Assembly: GCA_902776375.1 (NCBI GenBank)
Contig: CACYPV010000016.1
Location: 1-46,450, forward strand
DNA length: 46,450 nucleotides
Direction: 5' to 3'
Source of the DNA: an uncultured Ruminococcus sp.
GTDB taxonomy: Bacteria > Bacillota > Clostridia > Oscillospirales > Acutalibacteraceae
Numbering within the stretch: the first letter of the stretch is position 1; every line of letters begins with the position of its first letter. A program made the position numbers and the translations under genes. This document shows, in pieces, positions 41,996-46,450 of this stretch. The notes below the pieces were generated by a model. The model worked only from the letters and a program-made list of their open reading frames with translations. It had not been told where the DNA came from and did not search any database.

Positions 41996-42886
41996 ATGAA
42001 TGAAAACAACTCAAAGCGCGTAGCTACAAGGGTGTCGCTTGTGGGTATGGTGGGCAATATACTGCTAACCGCCTTCAAGCTTGCGGCGGGCTTGATATCG
42101 GGCTCGGGCGCGATGATAAGCGACGCGGTGCACTCTGCCTCGGACGCGTTCAGCGGAGTGATAGTTATAGCGGGCGTGCGTTTTTCGGCAAAGGAGTCCG
42201 ACGAGCGCCACCCCTACGGGCACGAGCGGTTCGAGTGCGTGGCTGAAATTATCCTTTCGGTCGTGCTGTTCATCGCGGGCGTAACGATAGGCGTTGAAGC
42301 CGTAAAAAGCATTATCGGCGGTGATTACCGGACGTTTGTTTTCAATAATCCGCTGGCGCTTATCGCCGCAGTGACCTCTATAGTCGTCAAGGAAGCTATG
42401 TTTTGGTACACCAAGATCAACGCAAAAAGGATAGACTCTCCCTCGCTTTCGGCTGAGGCATGGCACCACAGGAGCGACGCGCTGTCCTCCGTAGGCGCGC
42501 TTATCGGCATAGGCGGCGCGGCGCTGGGCTTTCCCATCCTTGAACCCATAGCCAGCATTATAATCTGCCTTTTCATCTTTAAGGTCACCTACGACATTTT
42601 CAAGGATGCTATCGACCGCATGGTAGATCACTCCTGCGACAGCGAGACCGAGGAAAAAATGCGCGAATGTGCTGCGGGTATCGAGGGCGTTTGGAGCATT
42701 GACCTGCTGCGCACCAGGATATTCGGCAACAAGATATACGTCGACGTTGAAATAGGCGTTGACGAGACGCTTGACCTGGGCTCGGCTCACAATATATCGG
42801 AACGTGTTCACGACGCACTCGAGGAGCGGTTTCCAAAGGTCAAGCACGTAATGGTGCATGTCAACCCCAAAAAAGAAAAAGAATAA
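41996..42886 (+). CDS. CDF family divalent metal cation exporter
   Basis: A 296-aa cation diffusion facilitator. Six helices with the metal site pairs: SDAVHSASDAFSG in TM2 and HHRSDALSSVGALIG in TM5 (HxxxD form), then a C-terminal cytoplasmic domain (GVWSIDLLRTRIFGNKIYVDVEIGVD, HVMVHVNPKKEK). It exports metals such as Zn2+, Co2+, Ni2+, Fe2+ or Mn2+; the leader suggests Co2+/Ni2+ control, possibly also Fe2+. The ATG at 41996 follows CGGAGAATCGAT. The longer frame starts within the terminator. Confidence 0.92.
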   Translation: MNENNSKRVATRVSLVGMVGNILLTAFKLAAGLISGSGAMISDAVHSASDAFSGVIVIAGVRFSAKESDERHPYGHERFECVAEIILSVVLFIAGVTIGVEAVKSIIGGDYRTFVFNNPLALIAAVTSIVVKEAMFWYTKINAKRIDSPSLSAEAWHHRSDALSSVGALIGIGGAALGFPILEPIASIIICLFIFKVTYDIFKDAIDRMVDHSCDSETEEKMRECAAGIEGVWSIDLLRTRIFGNKIYVDVEIGVDETLDLGSAHNISERVHDALEERFPKVKHVMVHVNPKKEKE

Positions 42887-43062
42887 ATGCAGTTTTCGAA
42901 GCCGCTCTCATATAATACTCTAAAACATAAATCAGACAGCAAAATATATGTGGAACTGATCTTTACTTGTATGGTAAAATAAGCATTATAATACTACACA
43001 CGCCAAAAAAATACGCAGTCAAGCACTCGACCGCAGCATGACGCGATAACGGAGTTATAAAA

Positions 43063-43323
43063 ATGAAGCTTAACCCCAATTTTATAATGCACACAATAGA
43101 CGACGAGACGGTCATCGTCCCCACCGCCGGCGCGAAATTTCACGGGCTGGTACAGGGGAACAAAAGCGTCGCCGCCATACTTGAATGTCTTGAACGCGGA
43201 GCTGACGAAAAAGAGATAGCCGACGAGCTTTGCCGAAGATTCAACGGCGACAGAGCCATTATTGAAGAAGACGTCGCCGACGTTATCGCACAGCTGAGAG
43301 CGATCGGCGCAATAGACGATTGA
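43063..43323 (+). CDS. PqqD family peptide-binding protein
   Basis: An 86-aa protein of the PqqD/RRE fold: KLNPNFIMHTIDDETVIVPTAG, FHGLVQGNKSVAAILECLERGADEKEIADELCRRF, then an acidic helix (EEDVADVIAQLRAIGAI). PqqD-type domains bind leader peptides in RiPP pathways, but short members also occur in surface-polysaccharide and other clusters. CGGAG lies before the ATG. It overlaps or abuts the nucleotidyltransferase gene that follows, so the two are co-translated. No radical SAM enzyme is nearby. Confidence 0.85.
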   Translation: MKLNPNFIMHTIDDETVIVPTAGAKFHGLVQGNKSVAAILECLERGADEKEIADELCRRFNGDRAIIEEDVADVIAQLRAIGAIDD

Positions 43324-43334
43324 GAGCAAAAGAT

Positions 43335-44471
43335 ATGGAATCATCATCCAAAACCGCGCGCGACCTGATTTACCTTGTCTCCTGCGCGGTCAACGAGAAA
43401 AAACCGAATACCGACATCTGCAGGGAGATGGACTTGGAGGCTGTTTATTACCTCGCGCAGTTTCATTCCCTGACCTCCGCCGCGGCGTTTGCGCTGGAAA
43501 AGGTCACGGAGCTGCCGCGCGCGTTCGATCAGGCTAAGAAAAAGGCTATACACAAGCTGTCACATTTCGATATCGAGCGCATAAAGTTACTCGCCGCGCT
43601 GGAGCAAAAGGGCGTGTGGTACATGCCGCTCAAGGGAATTCTGCTCAAATCCTTTTACCCCAAGGCGGCAATGCGCGAAATGACCGACAACGACATCCTT
43701 TTTGACCCCGAAAAGCCCGATATAGTAAGAGCCGTTATGGAAGAACTCGGCTACTCCTGCGTGATGTATGATATGTACAATCACGATGTATACGAGAAGC
43801 CGCCGACGATGGAATTCGAGATGCACCGCACGCTGTTTGACCTTGAAAAGTACCCGGAATCCGCAGCGTATTTCGATAACATCTTCGACCGCCTGATAAA
43901 GGACAGCGGCAACAAATTCGGCTATCACATGTCGGACGAGGATTTTTACATCTACATTATCTGCCACATGAACAAGCACTACAACAACGGCGGCACGGGT
44001 CTGCGCTCGCTGGCGGACGTTTACCTGTTCAACAAAGCGCGGTACGACGGGATGGATAAGGACTACCTGTCGCGCGAGCTGAGCGCGCTGGAGCTTACTG
44101 AATTTGAGCAGAGGATCCGCGAGCTGGCATATAAACTGTTTTGCGGAGAAGAAACTGACTTTACCGAGAACGAAGAAACCATGTATTTCGTTCAATCGGG
44201 CGCAAACGGCACAAACGAGCATTGGAAGGAAAACCGCCTTTCACGAAGCATGGGCGGCGAGGACACCGGAAAAGCCAAGCGGAAGTACCTGCTGAAGCGC
44301 GTGTTCATATCGGGCGACGAGCTGAAAAAGAATTACCCCACGGTATACAAGCACAAGATCCTCTATCCCCTGCTGTTCGTGTACCGCCCGATAAAGGGAG
44401 CGGTAACGCGCCCCAAAGGACTGATAGATGAGGTCAGGGACGTAAAAAAGTTTAAAAACAGAAACAAATAA
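43335..44471 (+). CDS. Nucleotidyltransferase family protein (NTP_transf_5-like)
   Basis: A 378-aa protein resembling the uncharacterised NTP_transf_5 family that often accompanies PqqD-like genes. Visible core: MPLKGILLKSFYPKAAMREMTDNDILFD, which has the LKG and the R-x-x-x-D-x-D arrangement of a minimal nucleotidyltransferase, then EFEMHRTLFD and YIYIICHMNKHYNNGGTGLRSLADVYLF. The substrate is unknown. The ATG at 43335 is the first with an AGAG-type site; a TTG at 43320 overlapping the pqqD stop is an alternative. A shared bidirectional terminator follows. Confidence 0.75.
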   Translation: MESSSKTARDLIYLVSCAVNEKKPNTDICREMDLEAVYYLAQFHSLTSAAAFALEKVTELPRAFDQAKKKAIHKLSHFDIERIKLLAALEQKGVWYMPLKGILLKSFYPKAAMREMTDNDILFDPEKPDIVRAVMEELGYSCVMYDMYNHDVYEKPPTMEFEMHRTLFDLEKYPESAAYFDNIFDRLIKDSGNKFGYHMSDEDFYIYIICHMNKHYNNGGTGLRSLADVYLFNKARYDGMDKDYLSRELSALELTEFEQRIRELAYKLFCGEETDFTENEETMYFVQSGANGTNEHWKENRLSRSMGGEDTGKAKRKYLLKRVFISGDELKKNYPTVYKHKILYPLLFVYRPIKGAVTRPKGLIDEVRDVKKFKNRNK

Positions 44472-44479
44472 AACGCGAA

Positions 44480-44517
44480 AAACGGTTGTATCAAGGTGTT
44501 CCCTGATACAACCGTTT
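44480..44517. terminator. Bidirectional terminator between convergent genes
   Basis: A 14-bp stem (AAACGGTTGTATCA 44480-44493 with TGATACAACCGTTT 44504-44517) lies between the nucleotidyltransferase and SASP genes, which converge on it. Confidence 0.85.
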
Positions 44518-44530
44518 CGTTCGTAAAGAT

Positions 44531-44731
44531 TTACTTCATGCTGTTCTCGTAAGACTCGATCATTTTCTTGACCATCTGACCGCCGACGGAGCCGGCTTCG
44601 CGGGAGCTGAGGTCGCCGTTGTAGCCCTGCTTAAGGTTTACGCCCACCTCGTTGGCGCACTCCATTTTGAAGCGGTTCATAGCTTCCTTTGCCTCGGGAA
44701 CATTGATCTGGTTGTTATTTCTGTTTGACAT
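44531..44731 (-). CDS. Alpha/beta-type small acid-soluble spore protein
   Basis: A 66-aa DNA-binding spore protein: VPEAKEAMNRFKMECANEVGVNLKQGYNGDLSSREAGSVGGQMVKKMI, with both conserved helices and the GDLSSREAGSVGGQMVK block of the family. Such proteins coat and protect spore DNA and are cut by the Gpr protease near the NEVGV segment. AAGGAG lies before the ATG. The leader contains a GC-rich stem-loop. It confirms an endospore-forming lineage. Confidence 0.93.
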   Translation of the reverse strand: MSNRNNNQINVPEAKEAMNRFKMECANEVGVNLKQGYNGDLSSREAGSVGGQMVKKMIESYENSMK

Positions 44732-44762
44732 AACTTTTTCTCCTTAACTTTATCTATCTAAA

Positions 44763-44793
44763 GCGGCGTTTTGCCTTCGCAATTTGTCGCCGC
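44763..44793 (-). other. Stem-loop in the SASP leader
   Basis: On the minus strand GCGGCG (44788-44793) pairs with CGCCGC (44763-44768) around an 19-nt loop, about 30 bp before the SASP start. Its role is unknown. A -10-like TATAAT lies about 10 bp further upstream; the promoter class could not be decided. Confidence 0.4.
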
Positions 44794-44865
44794 AATAGTA
44801 TTATAAGGAGATTTTCTTTTTTTATTATTTGAAAAATCTGTCAGATTATTGATTGATATGATTTA

Positions 44866-44964
44866 TAGTGACAGTCGTAAAGGCTGTCACTACGGCAATG
44901 AACAAACATTTCTGCTAATTCATCTAGCCTCTAGCTTCTAGCATCTATCATCTCAACTCTCAAC
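44866..44964. repeat. Composite repeat variant with a different hairpin
   Basis: A perfect hairpin TAGTGACAG/CTGTCACTA (44866-44892), then ACGGCAATGAACAAACATTTCTGCTAATTCATC and heptads (AGCCTCT, AGCTTCT, AGCATCT, CTCAACT). The TTTCTGCTAAT-CATC plus heptad tail is the same as in the GGGCGCAC copies; only the hairpin differs. Confidence 0.75.
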
Positions 44965-45010
44965 TAAAGAAAGCGCCGCCGTTTAAGCAAAGCACTCAAA
45001 CGGCGGCGCG
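44964..45010 (-). terminator. Terminator after the 45-aa peptide gene
   Basis: On the minus strand a 12-bp stem GCGCCGCCGTTT/AAACGGCGGCGC with a 14-nt loop is followed by TTTCTTTAG. It ends the surface-protein operon. Confidence 0.85.
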
Positions 45011-45050
45011 AATCATTTGTTTATGTTAGGTTTTACAAGGATCAAACGCC

Positions 45051-45188
45051 TACGGGCATTTCCCACGGATTCGTAGAATAAAATGCGGGAGGTGTGCCGG
45101 TGGGTGTTTCGCCCGAGGTGGTGATAACGTCTTCAACGTCGAATTTAGTAACGTCCATAGCAAGACGCTCATATATTTCTTTGTTCAT
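45051..45188 (-). CDS. 45-aa peptide, possible modified-peptide precursor
   Basis: A 45-residue peptide: MNKEIYERLAMDVTKFDVED, then VITTSGE, a Thr/Pro/Gly-rich stretch (TPTGTPPAF) and a C-terminal NPWECP with a single Cys. Strong ribosome site (AAGGAG, 8 nt before the ATG at 45188). It begins 19 bp after the surface protein stop and ends at a strong terminator, so it is the last gene of that operon. The charged N-terminal half and small-residue C-terminal half fit a precursor peptide, and a PqqD protein is encoded 1.7 kb away. I recall similar short VITTSG peptides beside secreted proteins in gut Clostridia, but no proven function. Confidence 0.65.
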
Positions 45189-45207
45189 TCGTTAATCTCC
45201 TTTTCGC

Positions 45208-46450
45208 TTAATCGAAGTACGCGTTAGCAGCCTGGTTGTACAGGAACAGGGACTTGGCGAGGTCCTTCTGCGCGTCGTTCATCTTGTTGCCGCTGTTCAA
45301 TACAGCTACGACATAATCGAGCGCGGAGTATTGGAATTCTACGCCGTTTACATCGAAGGTCTGCTGTTCATCAAGCTCAGCAGCAGCGATGCCTTCCACA
45401 TCCTTGTAGTAGTAATAGTTGGACAGTGCGCCGTCAAAGCCCATACCAGCCAAACCACCGAGCTGTTTTGACTTGGGAGTGAAGTAGATGCGCAGAGTGT
45501 TGTTCTGCAGATAGATCAGAGAGCTGGTGTAGTATTCCGCGTTGAGCTGTCCAGCTACATTTTTAAGATTGGAAGCTGTGCGTATGATCTTGGCGGTTAC
45601 AGCGCCTGCGGTAACGTTGGTGTAGTCTGTGGTGCCTACGGTTTTGTCCGCACGGTGGTCGGGAATCTCGTTAAGATCGCCAGCAAACACGGTCTGTGCT
45701 TCGGAGCCGTAGTTGAGCATAGCCTTAGCCAGTGCCTTGAGCTCGTCGGGCTTGTTCTCGTCATAATAGACCGCCTCGGCGTAATCCTGTACGCTGTAAG
45801 AATCAGTCTGATCGAGAGCTGTGCCGTCAACATAAACCACGGCTTTGATCTTGTGTGCCATGCGAGCGGCTACCACGTTAAGGGTTACCTTGTAGCCGTT
45901 AGCTGTGGGCGTCGCGGGAACATTAACAGTCGTTTCTTCGCCGTCGCAGGTGAATTTCACGGTCTTGGTTCCGGTGTAAGCATTAAGAATCACAGGATTC
46001 AGGTAGAAGTTCACGCCGATGTCGCCGCCGAGATCGAGGTTGTGACCGACAAAGAGCTTCGGATTCTTAGCAAGAGTCTGTCCGCCATCAGTTGCGTCTG
46101 CAACCCACACATAGCCTGCGGGAGCAGCAGCGGTGAAGCTGGTAGCCTTGTCAACTTCTGCTTTGTCGGGAGTTGCAGCCATTGCAGCAGCAGCAGTCTT
46201 ATCAACAACGATGTTGCCGTTCAGTGTGCCGCTCTCCAGAGTCAGGGAGAAGCCGTCTTTTGCGTCGCTGCCGGAAGCATAAACCTCAACATTACCGTTG
46301 ATGACGCTGTTGCCCTTAACGGTTACGTTAACGGACGGATAGCTTGAATAACGGCATACGTCGAATGCAAAGCCGCCTGCGGGGTTAGCGTTGATGGTGG
46401 AACCATCAATAACAACATCACCGTTGTTATTGGACAGTGTGTAAGCACCG
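45208..46450 (-). CDS. Large secreted or surface protein, C-terminal part (runs off the window)
   Basis: The frame is open from the stop at 45208 to the right edge, so at least 414 codons are present and the N-terminus is outside. The part near the edge reads as a beta-solenoid (GDVVIDGSTINANPAGG, VKGNSVINGNVEVYASGS, GTLNGNIVV). A Thr/Ala-rich linker follows, then a domain of about 300 residues with ALAKAMLNYGSEAQTVF and a final AKSLFLYNQAANAYF, a type I recognise from secreted proteins of gut Ruminococcaceae. No cysteine cluster, dockerin or LPXTG is visible. Function unknown; an extracellular adhesion or carbohydrate role is a guess. Confidence 0.75.
   Translation of the reverse strand, partial: GAYTLSNNNGDVVIDGSTINANPAGGFAFDVCRYSSYPSVNVTVKGNSVINGNVEVYASGSDAKDGFSLTLESGTLNGNIVVDKTAAAAMAATPDKAEVDKATSFTAAAPAGYVWVADATDGGQTLAKNPKLFVGHNLDLGGDIGVNFYLNPVILNAYTGTKTVKFTCDGEETTVNVPATPTANGYKVTLNVVAARMAHKIKAVVYVDGTALDQTDSYSVQDYAEAVYYDENKPDELKALAKAMLNYGSEAQTVFAGDLNEIPDHRADKTVGTTDYTNVTAGAVTAKIIRTASNLKNVAGQLNAEYYTSSLIYLQNNTLRIYFTPKSKQLGGLAGMGFDGALSNYYYYKDVEGIAAAELDEQQTFDVNGVEFQYSALDYVVAVLNSGNKMNDAQKDLAKSLFLYNQAANAYFD

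Noticed and set aside
41779-42078. Open frame of 99 codons on the minus strand over the CDF leader
   Set aside because: It is antisense to the riboswitch-like leader and the start of the CDF gene, with no ribosome site or family sequence.

Overview
The window looks like a chromosomal stretch from a spore-forming, low-to-mid GC member of the Clostridia, most likely of the Ruminococcaceae/Oscillospiraceae type (family placement is inference). Spore lineage markers are yqfC, yqfD, ylbJ and an alpha/beta-type small acid-soluble spore protein. RNase J, GdpP, YmdB, FakA/DegV, the GGGtGRT protein and the FeoB-associated Cys-rich protein are Firmicutes-type genes. No rRNA or tRNA gene was seen, and no CRISPR array.

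Layout. 1-1.9 kb: the 5' end of a group II (class C-like) intron next to the terminator of a two-gene sufC-sufB Fe-S assembly operon. 2-6.8 kb: a tetR-RND efflux operon with a clear promoter and a palindromic operator. 7-17.1 kb: a conserved housekeeping block read leftwards (rnj, gdpP, rplI, dnaB, tilS, hpt, ftsH), interrupted between hpt and ftsH by an S23/four-helix-bundle gene flanked by inverted repeat arrays. 17.4-26.5 kb: rnhA, nrdR, dacA-like, recG, fakA, ymdB, yqfD, yqfC. 26.6-30.2 kb: ylbJ, asnB, a PAP2 phosphatase. 30.2-30.65 kb: a candidate type I toxin-antitoxin locus (27-aa membrane peptide plus convergent antisense RNA). 30.6-34.8 kb: a Pro-tRNA editing-type deacylase, a GT2-GtrA glycosyltransferase, the GGGtGRT / NifU-like pair, a C_GCAxxG_C_C protein. 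35.2-37.9 kb: a fused FeoA-FeoB iron importer and its small Cys-rich partner. 38-42.9 kb: a Ca2+/cation antiporter, DUF1846, DegV and a CDF metal exporter behind a probable NiCo riboswitch. 43-46.45 kb: PqqD plus a nucleotidyltransferase, SASP, a 45-aa peptide and the C-terminal part of a large surface protein cut by the window edge.

The most unusual feature is the intergenic DNA. Arrays of degenerate 7-bp repeats (TAGATGC, TAGAGGC, TAGAAGC and relatives) occur at about fifteen places. At ten genes on both strands they start at or within a few bases of the stop codon, always in the same orientation relative to that gene, and at several they supply the TAG stop itself. Many arrays come in inverted pairs that bracket a core: a double GC-rich hairpin, the S23 gene, the small Cys-rich gene, or an AT-rich inverted repeat. 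Two further intergenic regions hold clusters of locus-specific 9-12 bp repeats around a shared core.

Metal handling is a recurring theme: Fe-S assembly (sufCB and the NifU-like/GGGtGRT pair), ferrous iron import (FeoAB), divalent cation efflux (CDF with riboswitch) and Ca2+ exchange. All assignments come from reading motifs and gene order by eye; no searches were run.
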